In this document: one piece after another, positions 7,806 to 16,657 of the stretch
Position numbering within the stretch: the first letter of the stretch is position 1
Layout of the letters: every line of letters starts with the position of its first letter
Origin: DATHWB01 sp040880725
Lineage (GTDB): Bacteria; Actinomycetota; Acidimicrobiia; Spongiisociales; ZC4RG35
Direction: 5' to 3'
Assembly: GCA_040880725.1 (NCBI GenBank)
Contig: JBBDHV010000030.1
Location: forward strand, 1-64,000
Length of the DNA: 64,000 nt
The notes under the pieces: generated by a model
What the model was told of the DNA's origin: nothing
Databases searched by the model: none
Seen by the model: the letters and a program-made list of their open reading frames with translations, nothing else
Translations under genes and position numbers: made by a program

Positions 7806-8888
7806 ATGGCGACCGTCTCCGAAGTCCTCTCCAGCCTCGATCAGGCGGCTCCCGTCGTCACAGCCGCCTCGTGGGACCCGGCCGGACTCCAGTTGGGGGA
7901 CGCCACCGACCAGGTGCGGACCATCGCGGTGTGTCACGAGGTCACCGAAGAGGTCGTCGCAGAGGTCGAATCCATTCAGCCCGACCTGGTTGTCACCTAC
8001 CACCCGTTGCTGTTCCGGCCCACCACCCGCCTGGTGGCCGGACCGAACGCGGCAGGGCGGGCGTGGCGGCTGGTGCGGGCGGGCGTCGCCCTCGCCGTGA
8101 CCCACACCTCGTTCGACTCTGCCCCGGGCGGAACTGCAGACGCACTCGCCACGGCGCTCGGGCTCGTCGATGTCGTGGCGTTCGGCGCTGCCGGACCGGC
8201 TCCCTCACACAAGGTCGTGACGTTCGTTCCCGCTGACGCGGTCGACGCCGTCCGTTCGGCGATGGCAGACGCCGGTGGCGGTCGGATCGGCAATTACACG
8301 GGGTGCAGTTTCCGTGGCCAGGGCGTCGGAGCGTTCGAGGCGCGGGAGGGCGCGAGTCCGGCGGTGGGAACCCGAGGAGTCAACGAGGTCGAGGAGGTTC
8401 GGCTCGAGATGATCGTCTCGCAGTCATCGCTCGATCGGGTCGTGGCGGCGCTCGTCGCGTCGCATCCGTATGAGGAACCCGGTTACGACGTGTACGAGAC
8501 GGTGTCGAACTCCCGGTTCATCGGCAGGATCGGACGCCACGACGGAACCCTCGACGACCTGGTCGCCCTCGTGACGTCGCGGCTCGGCGGAGACGGGCTG
8601 CGTGTCACTCCGGGGTCGTCGACGGCGGACCGGGTCGCGGTGCTGCCCGGATCGGGCTCCTCGTTCGCCGGCGCCGCCCGTGCGGCGGGAGCCGACGTCC
8701 TGGTGACTGGCGACGTCGACCACCATCGCGCCATTCAGGCTCGGGATGGCGGGATGTCGATCGTCGACCCCGGCCATGGCCCGAGCGAACGTCCAGGAAT
8801 GGCCGCCCTCTTCGAGACGGTGCGGCGGGTGTGCCCCGACGCGACGGTGTTGGACCTGACCGGCCACGACCCGACGCCGTGGCGATAG
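7806..8888 (+). CDS. Nif3-like dinuclear metal-center protein
   Basis: The 360-residue product matches the Nif3/YbgI family. The N-terminal VVTAASWDPAGLQLGD and VVTYHPLLF carry the first metal-binding His, and AVTHTSFDSAPGG the next. The C-terminal VTGDVDHHRAIQA and VDPGHGPSE supply the remaining ligands. The middle (about residues 130-240, SHPYEEPGYDVY) is the CutA-like insert of the long form of the family. The biochemical role is unsettled; it is often labelled GTP cyclohydrolase 1 type 2-like. It is followed 31 bp later by the zinc-ribbon protein that is its usual neighbour in Actinobacteria, and the two are probably co-transcribed. Confidence 0.92.
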   Translation: MATVSEVLSSLDQAAPVVTAASWDPAGLQLGDATDQVRTIAVCHEVTEEVVAEVESIQPDLVVTYHPLLFRPTTRLVAGPNAAGRAWRLVRAGVALAVTHTSFDSAPGGTADALATALGLVDVVAFGAAGPAPSHKVVTFVPADAVDAVRSAMADAGGGRIGNYTGCSFRGQGVGAFEAREGASPAVGTRGVNEVEEVRLEMIVSQSSLDRVVAALVASHPYEEPGYDVYETVSNSRFIGRIGRHDGTLDDLVALVTSRLGGDGLRVTPGSSTADRVAVLPGSGSSFAGAARAAGADVLVTGDVDHHRAIQARDGGMSIVDPGHGPSERPGMAALFETVRRVCPDATVLDLTGHDPTPWR

Positions 8889-8919
8889 CCTCGCGACCCG
8901 AACGAATGACGGAGCTGTG

Positions 8920-9627
8920 ATGGAGATTCCTGCCCTTTCCGACCTGCTCGACCTCCAGGAGGTCGACATCCAGATCGATCGGCTCCTCGACCGTCGTCAG
9001 TCCCTGCCGGAGCTCGCCCAGTATCGGGTGGCCAATGCCGAGCGCCGAGCCGCCGAGGAGCAGCGTGACGAGGTGGCTGCCCGGCATCGGGAGATGTCGT
9101 TGGAGTTGGACAAGGCCGAAGGCGAACTCGACATGCTCGAGTCCCGGTTGAACGAGTCCGAGACTCGACTGTACGCCGGCGGGATGAGTGGGCGCGAGAC
9201 CGAACACAAACGGTTGGAGGTCGCGTCATTGCGCGGGCAGCAGAGCGCGTTGGAGGAGCGGGTGTTGAAGCTGCTCGACAGTCGCGAAGGGCTCGACGCC
9301 GAACTCGCCGCAGCCGAAGAAGCCATCGCCCGCGCGGCAGACATCGAGAGCGATCTCGAAGCCAGGATCGCCTCCCAGTGGAAGGAGATCGACCTCGAAC
9401 TGGGACGGCGGGAGGATCGCAAAGCCGAGATTGCGCCCTCGATCCCTGGCGAACTTCTCGAGCTGTACGAGACGCTCCGCAAGTCCAAAGAGGGAGTGGC
9501 GGTCGGGCGGCTGGAACACGGCCACTGCGGAGGGTGTCACCTGGCGTTGTCTTCGCCCGAACAGTCCGAAGCCCAGGAATACGACCCGCCCCGCTGCACG
9601 CACTGCCGCCGGATCCTCGTGTTCTGA
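8920..9627 (+). CDS. Coiled-coil protein with C-terminal C4 zinc ribbon (DUF164/zf-RING_7)
   Basis: The 235-residue product has about 190 residues of heptad-rich coiled coil (LLDLQEVDIQIDRLLDRR onwards). A C-terminal four-cysteine ribbon follows: HCGGC at about 205 and CTHC at about 228. The family is widespread in Actinobacteria next to Nif3-like proteins. It is thought to bind nucleic acid or act as an adaptor, without a firm function. ATG 8920 follows GGAG with better spacing than GTG 8917. Confidence 0.9.
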   Translation: MEIPALSDLLDLQEVDIQIDRLLDRRQSLPELAQYRVANAERRAAEEQRDEVAARHREMSLELDKAEGELDMLESRLNESETRLYAGGMSGRETEHKRLEVASLRGQQSALEERVLKLLDSREGLDAELAAAEEAIARAADIESDLEARIASQWKEIDLELGRREDRKAEIAPSIPGELLELYETLRKSKEGVAVGRLEHGHCGGCHLALSSPEQSEAQEYDPPRCTHCRRILVF

Positions 9628-9630
9628 GAC

Positions 9631-10155
9631 ATGATCGCCTGGCACCTCGGGGCCACGCTGTTCCTGTTCCGCTGGATCTTCCGCGACCCGAAGGTCGACG
9701 TCCGGTTCCTGGCGTTGGGGGCGTTGGTTCCCGACCTCGTCGACCTTCCCCTCGGGACCCTCGTGTTCGCCGACTCCGTGTCGACCGGTGAGGCCTGGGC
9801 CCATTCGCTGCTCGCTCCTTCGGTGGTCACAGTCGTTGTCCTGTTGGCGACCCGCCGGGGCCGCCGTCGGCGGGCGTGGATGGCGCTGGCCGTCGGCATG
9901 TTCTTCCACCTGCTGTTGGACGGCATGTGGATGAAGACCGAAGTCTTCCTGTGGCCCTTGTTCGGCGACATTCCCCCCGGACCCATGCCGTACTGGGAGG
10001 ATGCGTGGGGCCGGGCGTGGTCCGATCCCTGGCGTTGGGGTCGAGAACTCGTGGGGATCGTCTACCTCGCCGGCGTGTGGGTCGCCTCGGGTTTGCGTGA
10101 TACCGACACGCGCACCCGAATGCTCCGGACGGGCCGCCTGGACCAGCCCGTATGA
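9631..10155 (+). CDS. YdjM-like membrane-bound metal-dependent hydrolase
   Basis: The 174-residue integral membrane protein has three to four hydrophobic segments. Spaced His/Asp residues typical of the YdjM family occur: MIAWHLGATLF, ALVPDLVDLP, WAHSLLAP, and FFHLLLDGMW. The family is named for LexA-regulated YdjM of E. coli; its catalytic activity is inferred from the metal-binding pattern and the substrate is unknown. It starts 3 bp after the zinc-ribbon gene and overlaps the lipoprotein gene by ATGA, so all three probably share a transcript. Confidence 0.75.
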   Translation: MIAWHLGATLFLFRWIFRDPKVDVRFLALGALVPDLVDLPLGTLVFADSVSTGEAWAHSLLAPSVVTVVVLLATRRGRRRRAWMALAVGMFFHLLLDGMWMKTEVFLWPLFGDIPPGPMPYWEDAWGRAWSDPWRWGRELVGIVYLAGVWVASGLRDTDTRTRMLRTGRLDQPV

Positions 10156-10817
10156 GTGCACCGTCAGCCCTTGTCGCGGTGTTCTGCCTGCTCCTCGGGG
10201 CTTGTGGCGGGGGAGCCGACTCGACGACGACGACACTCGATACTCCAGCCCCGTCGACGCCCGAAGCAGTCTTCGCGGAATTGGTGGAGGCTCTGAGCAG
10301 CGACGACCTCGAGTCCGTCGTGGACCTGACCGATCCGGCGCAGGTTCCATTGTTGGCGATTGCCGAGGGTCACGATGCACGGTCGGTCGCAGCCTTCACA
10401 GCCGCAGATCGGGCTGCGGTGTCGATGAACTATTGGCAGGGTTTCGCCGAGCAACTCCGTGCGTCGATCGGCGTCGACCTCGCCGACCTCCAAATCGACT
10501 CGGTCGACCGCATCGAGGTCGGCGAGACCGAGTTCGCGGCAGTGGAACTCGTGCTGGGCCGCGATGCGTCGACGCGTCGGATGGTGCTGCGAAACAGCGC
10601 TGACGGCTGGGTGGTCGACCTCATCGCCAGCTTTCCGTCCCCGCTGCTCGGACAGATCCCCGATGCCGCACAGCTCATCCGGTCGACCGGCATCCCGGCG
10701 CTGACCGACAGCCTGCGTGGGTACGAGCCGAGCGTCCGCTTCGTCCTGGAGGACGCGGGCCTCGATCCGCTGCTCGTCCAAGCCGGGACCGCCGCACTCG
10801 AGGCGATCGTTCGATGA
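10152..10817 (+). CDS. Putative lipoprotein of unknown function
   Basis: The 221-residue product has a short lipoprotein signal with lipobox LLGAC (Cys about residue 18), then a Gly/Asp/Thr-rich linker and a globular extracytoplasmic domain. There is no recognisable enzyme motif. The 4-bp overlap with the preceding membrane protein suggests translational coupling. It resembles the NTF2/Mce-accessory style of small exported domains common in actinobacteria, but no family can be named. Confidence 0.7.
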   Translation: MSAPSALVAVFCLLLGACGGGADSTTTTLDTPAPSTPEAVFAELVEALSSDDLESVVDLTDPAQVPLLAIAEGHDARSVAAFTAADRAAVSMNYWQGFAEQLRASIGVDLADLQIDSVDRIEVGETEFAAVELVLGRDASTRRMVLRNSADGWVVDLIASFPSPLLGQIPDAAQLIRSTGIPALTDSLRGYEPSVRFVLEDAGLDPLLVQAGTAALEAIVR

Positions 10818-10859
10818 GAATCGACGCGCGCAGCGCCGCGACGTCAATAAGGTCGTGTC

Positions 10860-11195
10860 ATGAGCACAGGTACATGGATCACGTACAAGAAGGCCCTCGC
10901 CGCCATTCCGACGACCGACCGGTACGCCGAGGTGATCCGCAAGGGCACCATGTCGGCGGGCTTGTATGCCCCTCACGAATCCGACGACCAGGAACCACAC
11001 GACCAGGACGAGGTCTACATCGTCATCGACGGCAGCGGATTCTTTCGCATCGGTGAGGAGCGTCAGCCGTTCGGTCCGGGCGACCTGCTGTTCGTCCCGG
11101 CCGGTGTGGAGCACCAGTTCGAAGGTTTCACTCCGAACTTCTCGGTGTGGGCGGTCTTCTACGGACCCTCGGGTGGGGAATCCGACTCGGACTGA
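10860..11195 (+). CDS. Single-domain cupin protein
   Basis: The 111-residue protein shows both cupin motifs. Motif 1 is around DQEPHDQDEVYIVIDGSG (His and Glu ligands) and motif 2 is around GDLLFVPAGVEHQF (His ligand). It is probably a metal-binding isomerase, dioxygenase or sensor; the substrate is not predictable. Its TGA stop abuts the TCA (reverse stop) of the convergent F420-type gene with no spacer. Confidence 0.85.
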   Translation: MSTGTWITYKKALAAIPTTDRYAEVIRKGTMSAGLYAPHESDDQEPHDQDEVYIVIDGSGFFRIGEERQPFGPGDLLFVPAGVEHQFEGFTPNFSVWAVFYGPSGGESDSD

Positions 11196-12188
11196 TCAGC
11201 GCGGCGTGAGCTGGCGCAGCTTCGGGAGCACGTCGGAACCGAGGGTCTCGATCAGCGCTTCCTGGTCGAGTGATGCCATCTGGATCGTCACGATGTCGGC
11301 ATCGAGTTCGGTGATGAGCGGCCGGTACACGTCGATGATGTCCTCGGCGCTCGAGACCAGAGAATATCGACCGAGGACCTCTTCGCGAGGCAACTCGTCG
11401 GCTCGTTCCCGCAGCGTCTGCGGGTCGACCGCCTCCAGTCGGCCCGGTGCGCGCAGACCGCGCCACGAGTACAGCGCCTCCCACGCCTCGTCCTCGTTGT
11501 CGGCTTTGATCGACCAGCGGGTGGTCAGGATCTTCGGGTCGGGGCGGCCCGCTTCCTGGGCGGCGGCGTGGGCCGGTTCGACGACTCGTTCCAGGGTGTC
11601 AGCGGGGTCCTTGACCGACGTGATGATCCCTTCGGCCTTCTCCGCTGCCAGCGCGGCGGACTTGGGACCGCCCGCCGCCAGCCACAGCGGCACCGGTCCG
11701 AGGGGAGGCGAGTACAGCTTTGCCCGGTCGGTGCGGTAGTACTCGCCGTCGTAGGTGAGCTTCTCGCCGTCGAGCAGTCGGCGCATGATCTCCAGCGCCT
11801 CGCTCATGCGCGCCGCCCGTTCCTTGTACGCCGGGAACGTGTATCCGAGGGGGCCTTCGTTGATGTTCTCACCTGTCCCGACGCCGAGATTGAATCTGCC
11901 CCCACTGAGGCGGTCGAGAGTGGCCGCGGCCTGGGCGACCACTCCAGGGTGGAACCGCCAGAGCGGGGTCGTGACTCCCGTCGCGAACTCGAGCTTCGAC
12001 GTCGCCTGGGCCATGGCACCGATCGTGGAAAACGCGAACCCGGCCGCCGACTCGTCGTCGACCCAGGGGTGAAAGTGCTCGGAGACGACAACCATGTCGA
12101 ATCCGGCCTTTTCGGCCAGCACCGCATGGCGCACCAGTTCTTCGGGTTGCCACTGCTCGTGACCGCAGAAGTATGCGAATTTCGTCAT
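11196..12188 (-). CDS. LLM-class F420-dependent oxidoreductase
   Basis: The 330-residue TIM-barrel protein is of the luciferase-like monooxygenase superfamily, closest in pattern to F420-dependent glucose-6-phosphate dehydrogenase. VVVSEHFHPWVDD near residue 35-48 carries the His/Trp pair that contacts F420. FNLGVGTGENINEG and GPVPLWLAAGG are phosphate/cofactor-binding segments. The family uses deazaflavin F420 as hydride carrier, so the cell should make F420. The exact substrate is unknown. It is divergent from adenosine deaminase with an 84-bp gap that holds both promoters. Confidence 0.88.
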   Translation of the reverse strand: MTKFAYFCGHEQWQPEELVRHAVLAEKAGFDMVVVSEHFHPWVDDESAAGFAFSTIGAMAQATSKLEFATGVTTPLWRFHPGVVAQAAATLDRLSGGRFNLGVGTGENINEGPLGYTFPAYKERAARMSEALEIMRRLLDGEKLTYDGEYYRTDRAKLYSPPLGPVPLWLAAGGPKSAALAAEKAEGIITSVKDPADTLERVVEPAHAAAQEAGRPDPKILTTRWSIKADNEDEAWEALYSWRGLRAPGRLEAVDPQTLRERADELPREEVLGRYSLVSSAEDIIDVYRPLITELDADIVTIQMASLDQEALIETLGSDVLPKLRQLTPR

Positions 12189-12272
12189 GGACGTCTCCTC
12201 ACCGGGGTCGTCTCACGACGATAGGCAAGGTCCGCTCGCCACCCGTATCCGGCGGCGATACCGTCTGCCGGC

Positions 12273-13313
12273 ATGGACGATGCCCTGCTGGCCGGTTTTC
12301 CGAAGATCCAACTGCACGAACACCTCGACGGGGGACTGCGACCGTCCACGATCATCGAGTTGGCCGACGAGTGCGGCTACGAAGGTCTGCCCACGACCGA
12401 CGCCACCCTCCTCGCCGACTGGTTCGCTCGTACGGTCAAAGTCGGTGGGCTACCCGGCTACCTGAGGACGTTCGAACACACCATCTCGGTGCTGCAGACC
12501 CCCGAGGCGATCGAACGGGTCGCGTACGAGTCTGCGGTCGATCTCGCCGCCGACGGCGTGATCTACGCCGAGGTGCGATTCGCACCGGAACTCAACACCC
12601 GTACGGGCCTCGGACTCGACGGCGTCATCGAATCGGCGCTGGCGGGCTTCGCCCGTGGCAGCGCAGAAGCTTCGATCGGGATCGGGTACATCGTCGACGG
12701 GATGCGCCACGCCTCGCGGACCTTGGAAACCGCCCGGGCCGCGGTGCGATGGAAACACCAGGGGGTGGTGGGCTTCGACATCGCCGGACCCGAACTGGGC
12801 TATCCACCCGGGGATCATCGGGAGGCGTTCGACGTCGCACGTTCCGCGGGTCTCGGAGTCACGATCCACGCCGGGGAAGCCGACGGTCTGGGGTCGATCA
12901 CACAGGCGTTGGCAGCCTGCGGGGCCGATCGGCTCGGACATGGTGTGCGGATCATCGACGACATCGATGGCGACAACCTGGGTCCGTTGGCCGAGGAGGT
13001 TCGCTTCCGGGGCGTCACCCTGGAGATGTGCCCGCGATCGAACGTCGACACGGGCGCAGTTCCGTCTCTCGCCGAACACCCCATCGACCGGCTGTTGGGA
13101 CTCGGCTTCGCCGTCACCGTCAACTGCGACAACCGGCTGATGAGCGCCACCAGTCCGACCTCGGAGCTCAGGGGACTCGTCGATGTGTTCGGATGGGGAT
13201 TGGAGGAAGTGGCGGCGGTGAATCGGAATGCCGCCCGAGCGGTCTTCGCACCCGAGTCGGTCCGCCGGGACCTCGCCTCTCGGCTCGAGGCGTTCACCGG
13301 CGGGGTCCGATAA
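12273..13313 (+). CDS. add: Adenosine deaminase
   Basis: Converts adenosine (and deoxyadenosine) to inosine in purine salvage. The 346-residue product has the zinc site HEHLDG near residue 15, HAGE near 197 (His ligand and catalytic Glu), LGHG near 220, and a C-terminal NCDNRLMSATS carrying the metal-binding Asp. EMCPRSNV is the usual family motif. It is alone on the plus strand, divergent from the F420 oxidoreductase and 27 bp ahead of the MoxR-type ATPase. Confidence 0.93.
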   Translation: MDDALLAGFPKIQLHEHLDGGLRPSTIIELADECGYEGLPTTDATLLADWFARTVKVGGLPGYLRTFEHTISVLQTPEAIERVAYESAVDLAADGVIYAEVRFAPELNTRTGLGLDGVIESALAGFARGSAEASIGIGYIVDGMRHASRTLETARAAVRWKHQGVVGFDIAGPELGYPPGDHREAFDVARSAGLGVTIHAGEADGLGSITQALAACGADRLGHGVRIIDDIDGDNLGPLAEEVRFRGVTLEMCPRSNVDTGAVPSLAEHPIDRLLGLGFAVTVNCDNRLMSATSPTSELRGLVDVFGWGLEEVAAVNRNAARAVFAPESVRRDLASRLEAFTGGVR

Positions 13314-13340
13314 CGTCGCACGGCGCGTAGGGTCCACGCC

Positions 13341-14723
13341 ATGGGATCGATGCCGGCAACCATCGCCGAACTGCGAGCGTCGGGCTGGACCGACAGAACC
13401 GTCAAGGAAGAGCTGCGAGAGAACCTCGTCACACGGATGCGGTCGGGTGAGGAACTGTTCCCCGGCATCGTCGGATATGACGACACGGTGCTGCCCGCCT
13501 TGGAGCGAGCCATCCTCGCCGGTCACGACATGATCCTCCTCGGCGAGCGTGGTCAGGCCAAGACACGTCTGATCCGCCGACTCGTCGACTTGTTGGACGA
13601 GTGGTCGCCGGCGATCGAGGGATGTGAGATCAATGACTCCCCGTATGCCCCTGTCTGCATGGCGTGTCGCACGGCGGTCGCCGAGCACGGCGACGACGTG
13701 CGGATCCGCTGGATCGGGAGGAAGGACCGCTTCGCCGAGAAGCTCGCCACCCCGGATACGGCGGTGGCGGACCTGATCGGCGACGTCGACCCGATCCGGG
13801 TGGCAGAGGGGCGGTACCTCTCCGACGAACTGGTCATCCACTACGGACTGGTCCCTCGCACCCACCGCGGCATCTTCTCGATCAACGAGCTGCCCGACCT
13901 GCCCCCTCGGATCCAGGTGTCGCTCCTGAACATCCTCGAAGAGCGAGACATCCAGATTCGAGGCTTCACCGTCCGTCTCCCGCTCGACCTGCTGCTCGTC
14001 GCCACCGCCAACCCTGAGGACTACACGAACCGGGGTCGAATCATCACCCCGCTCAAGGACCGGTTCGGATCGGAGTTGCGCACCCACTACCCGCTCGACC
14101 GGCTGGGGGAGATCGACATCATGCGACAGGAGGCGAAAGCCCCTGCTCCGGGCATCGAGGTCGTGGTGCCCGACTTTCTCGAAGACGTCATCGCCGAGTT
14201 CACCCATCAGATCCGAGGGTCCGGCCACGTCAACCAGCGCTCCGGCGTGTCCGTGCGGTTGACCATCTCCAACCTCGAGACGCTGGTCGCATCGGCGATA
14301 CGCCGAGCCGTGCGCACGGGCGTTCCCAAGGCGGTGCCGCGTATCTCCGACCTCGCCGGCCTGGCACAGTCGTCGATGGGACGCGTCGAGTTCGAAGGGT
14401 TCGAGGAGGGGAGAGAAGCCGAGATCTTGCGACGCCTGCTCAACCAGGCCGTGCTGGAAGTATTCAGGGAGAACCTCATGGGCTTCGACTTCACGCCGAT
14501 GCTCGAGGCCTTCGACGCCGGCTTGGAAATCGAGGTGGGAGACATGAGCCCTGCCACGGCCCTGCTGTCCCAGTTTGCCGAACTCGACGTCAGCCATCTG
14601 CTGCTGCGGTTGGGTCTTCCCCAAGGCGGGGACGAGGAGACGGCGTCGGCGATCGAATTCGCGCTGGAAGGTCTGCATCTGACCCGACGGCTCAACAAGG
14701 CAGACGGGACCTACTCGGTCTGA
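13341..14723 (+). CDS. MoxR/BchI-type AAA+ ATPase
   Basis: The 460-residue ATPase is of the magnesium-chelatase-I/MoxR group. The Walker A variant GERGQAKT at about residue 70 has Ala before Lys, as in MoxR. The Walker B region reads GIFSINELPDLPPRIQ with Asn-Glu, a form known in this subfamily. The sensor-1 segment is LLLVATANPEDYTNRGR, and the arginine-finger region is ITPLKDRFGSELRTHYP. Such ATPases act as chaperones that load metal or activate partners through a VWA-domain protein. The VWA gene starts within the stop codon (TGATG), so the two form one translation-coupled module. Confidence 0.88.
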   Translation: MGSMPATIAELRASGWTDRTVKEELRENLVTRMRSGEELFPGIVGYDDTVLPALERAILAGHDMILLGERGQAKTRLIRRLVDLLDEWSPAIEGCEINDSPYAPVCMACRTAVAEHGDDVRIRWIGRKDRFAEKLATPDTAVADLIGDVDPIRVAEGRYLSDELVIHYGLVPRTHRGIFSINELPDLPPRIQVSLLNILEERDIQIRGFTVRLPLDLLLVATANPEDYTNRGRIITPLKDRFGSELRTHYPLDRLGEIDIMRQEAKAPAPGIEVVVPDFLEDVIAEFTHQIRGSGHVNQRSGVSVRLTISNLETLVASAIRRAVRTGVPKAVPRISDLAGLAQSSMGRVEFEGFEEGREAEILRRLLNQAVLEVFRENLMGFDFTPMLEAFDAGLEIEVGDMSPATALLSQFAELDVSHLLLRLGLPQGGDEETASAIEFALEGLHLTRRLNKADGTYSV

Positions 14724-16657
14724 TGGCTCGACCCACCCGCTACTCGCGTTGGGACGGCAGCCAGAATCCGCTCGGCCCGGAGCTGCCCATCGACGAGATG
14801 GCCGACCAGCTCGCCGAGGACGTGCTCGACGGGTGGGGCATCGACAACGCCCTGCGTCGGATGCTGCAGGAGGGGATGGGAGGCCAGTTCGACGGCCTTC
14901 GTGCGATTCGGGAACGCATTCGCCGGCTGCGCCAGCAGCAGGCAGCCCGCACCGGGCAACCCGATCCGCTCGGAGAGTTCCGGGATCGACTGGACAGGAT
15001 CAAACAGACCGAGCTGTCGAACCTGGCGGCGGACACCTCCGAGGAGGCCCGGTTCGCCGAGCTCGACCTGGAGACTCTCCCGGACAACATCGCCGGCCAG
15101 ATTCGCCAACTCCGGGAGTACGACTGGACTTCGCCGGAGGCGCGGGACGGATTCGAACGGCTCCTCGACGATGTCCGCCGGCAAATGCTGGACGCGTCAT
15201 TCCGTCAGGTCTCGGAGTCGATGCAGAACATGAGTCCCGAGGAACTCGGACGCCTCAAGGACATGATGGCGGACCTCAACGCGCTCATGGAGGCTCGCAC
15301 CCAGGGCCTTGGTCCGAGCCAGGAACAGTTCGACGAGTTCATGGCCCGGCACGGGGAGTTCTTCCCCGAGAACCCGCAGACCTTTGACGAGCTCCTGGAG
15401 ATCCTGGCCCGGCGGGCGATGGCGATGTCGCGCTACATGGCGTCGCTGACCCCCGAACAGCGGGCCGAGATGCAATCACTGATGGAAGATCTGATGGGCG
15501 ACATGGATCTCGCCTTCCAGATGGACCAGTTCGGCAACAATCTCCGGGCCCTCGCCCCGCAGATGCCGTGGGATCAACCGATGGCCGGCAGCGGCGAGCC
15601 GATGGGGCTCTCCGAGGGGCTCGACGTCATCGACCAGGCATCCCGGTTGGAAGAGCTGGAACAGACCCTCGGACAGGATTACCCGGGAGCCTCCCTCGAG
15701 GACATCGACACCGAACGACTCCGGGAGACGCTCGGAGACGACGCGGCGCGAGATCTTCGGCGGCTACGCGCCATCGAGAAGATGCTGTCCGACGCCGGCG
15801 TCATCTCCCGCTCGGAGGGACAGCTGGAACTCACCCCGCGCGGCGTGCGCAAATTGGGGGAGCGGGCGCTCACCCGTGTCTTCGAACGCCTGCAGGTCGC
15901 GGACGCGGGGTCTCATGAAGTCGCTGATGCAGGCGGATCGGACGAACCGACGGGGAGTACCCGTCCGTGGCGTTTCGGGGACGCCTTCCGGCTCGATCTG
16001 GGGCGGACGATTCACAACGCCGTCGTGCGCACCGGGCCAGGCAAGAAGATCGACCTGCATCCGGATGACTTCGAGATCGCCGAAGCCGAACATCGGACCC
16101 GCACCGCGACCGTGTTGCTGCTGGACATGTCCCGCTCGATGCCGTTGCGAGGGCACTGGCTTCCTGCAAAACGGATGGCGCTGGCCCTGCACACGCTCAT
16201 TGCAACGACCTACCCAGAAGACCACCTGGAGATCATCGGATTCAGTGACTACGCCCGCTCGATGACTCCCCGGGACCTCGCCGAGGTCGACTGGGAGCCG
16301 GTGTACGGCACCAACATGGAGCATGCCTTCAGCCTGGCCGGCAGAGCGCTCGCCAAACATCGGGATGCGTCCAAGCAGGTGCTCCTGGTCACCGACGGGG
16401 AGCCGACCGCCCACCTCGAAGGCGAGCATGTCTATTTCAATTGGCCGCCGGTCCGAGAGACGCTGGAGAAGACCTATCGCGAGGCGATGCGGCTGTCGAG
16501 GTCGGGCGTGACGATGAACATCTTCATGCTCGAACAGTCGCCCGGCCTGGTCGGTTTCATCGAACGCCTCGGAAAGCTCGTCGGCGGCAGAGTCTTTTCG
16601 ACCACCGGCGAGGAGATCGGTGACCTGATCGTCTCGGACTACGTCCGCACTCGCTGA
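14723..16657 (+). CDS. VWA-domain partner of the MoxR-type ATPase
   Basis: The 644-residue protein has a long, Glu/Met-rich helical N-terminal part (about 1-420). A von Willebrand factor A domain follows, with a complete MIDAS: LLLDMSRSM (DxSxS, about residue 470), the Thr in YGTNMEHAF (about 533) and the Asp in LLVTDGEPTAH (about 557). It is cytoplasmic, with no signal peptide. Paired MoxR-VWA modules remodel or metallate target complexes; the target here is unknown. Its 3' end overlaps the convergent permease gene by 19 bp. Confidence 0.87.
   Translation: MARPTRYSRWDGSQNPLGPELPIDEMADQLAEDVLDGWGIDNALRRMLQEGMGGQFDGLRAIRERIRRLRQQQAARTGQPDPLGEFRDRLDRIKQTELSNLAADTSEEARFAELDLETLPDNIAGQIRQLREYDWTSPEARDGFERLLDDVRRQMLDASFRQVSESMQNMSPEELGRLKDMMADLNALMEARTQGLGPSQEQFDEFMARHGEFFPENPQTFDELLEILARRAMAMSRYMASLTPEQRAEMQSLMEDLMGDMDLAFQMDQFGNNLRALAPQMPWDQPMAGSGEPMGLSEGLDVIDQASRLEELEQTLGQDYPGASLEDIDTERLRETLGDDAARDLRRLRAIEKMLSDAGVISRSEGQLELTPRGVRKLGERALTRVFERLQVADAGSHEVADAGGSDEPTGSTRPWRFGDAFRLDLGRTIHNAVVRTGPGKKIDLHPDDFEIAEAEHRTRTATVLLLDMSRSMPLRGHWLPAKRMALALHTLIATTYPEDHLEIIGFSDYARSMTPRDLAEVDWEPVYGTNMEHAFSLAGRALAKHRDASKQVLLVTDGEPTAHLEGEHVYFNWPPVRETLEKTYREAMRLSRSGVTMNIFMLEQSPGLVGFIERLGKLVGGRVFSTTGEEIGDLIVSDYVRTR

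Noticed and set aside
12450..14678. Long open frame of 742 codons on the minus strand
   Set aside because: Antisense to the MoxR ATPase and adenosine deaminase genes. No protein-like motifs; GC-rich codon bias keeps the opposite frame open.
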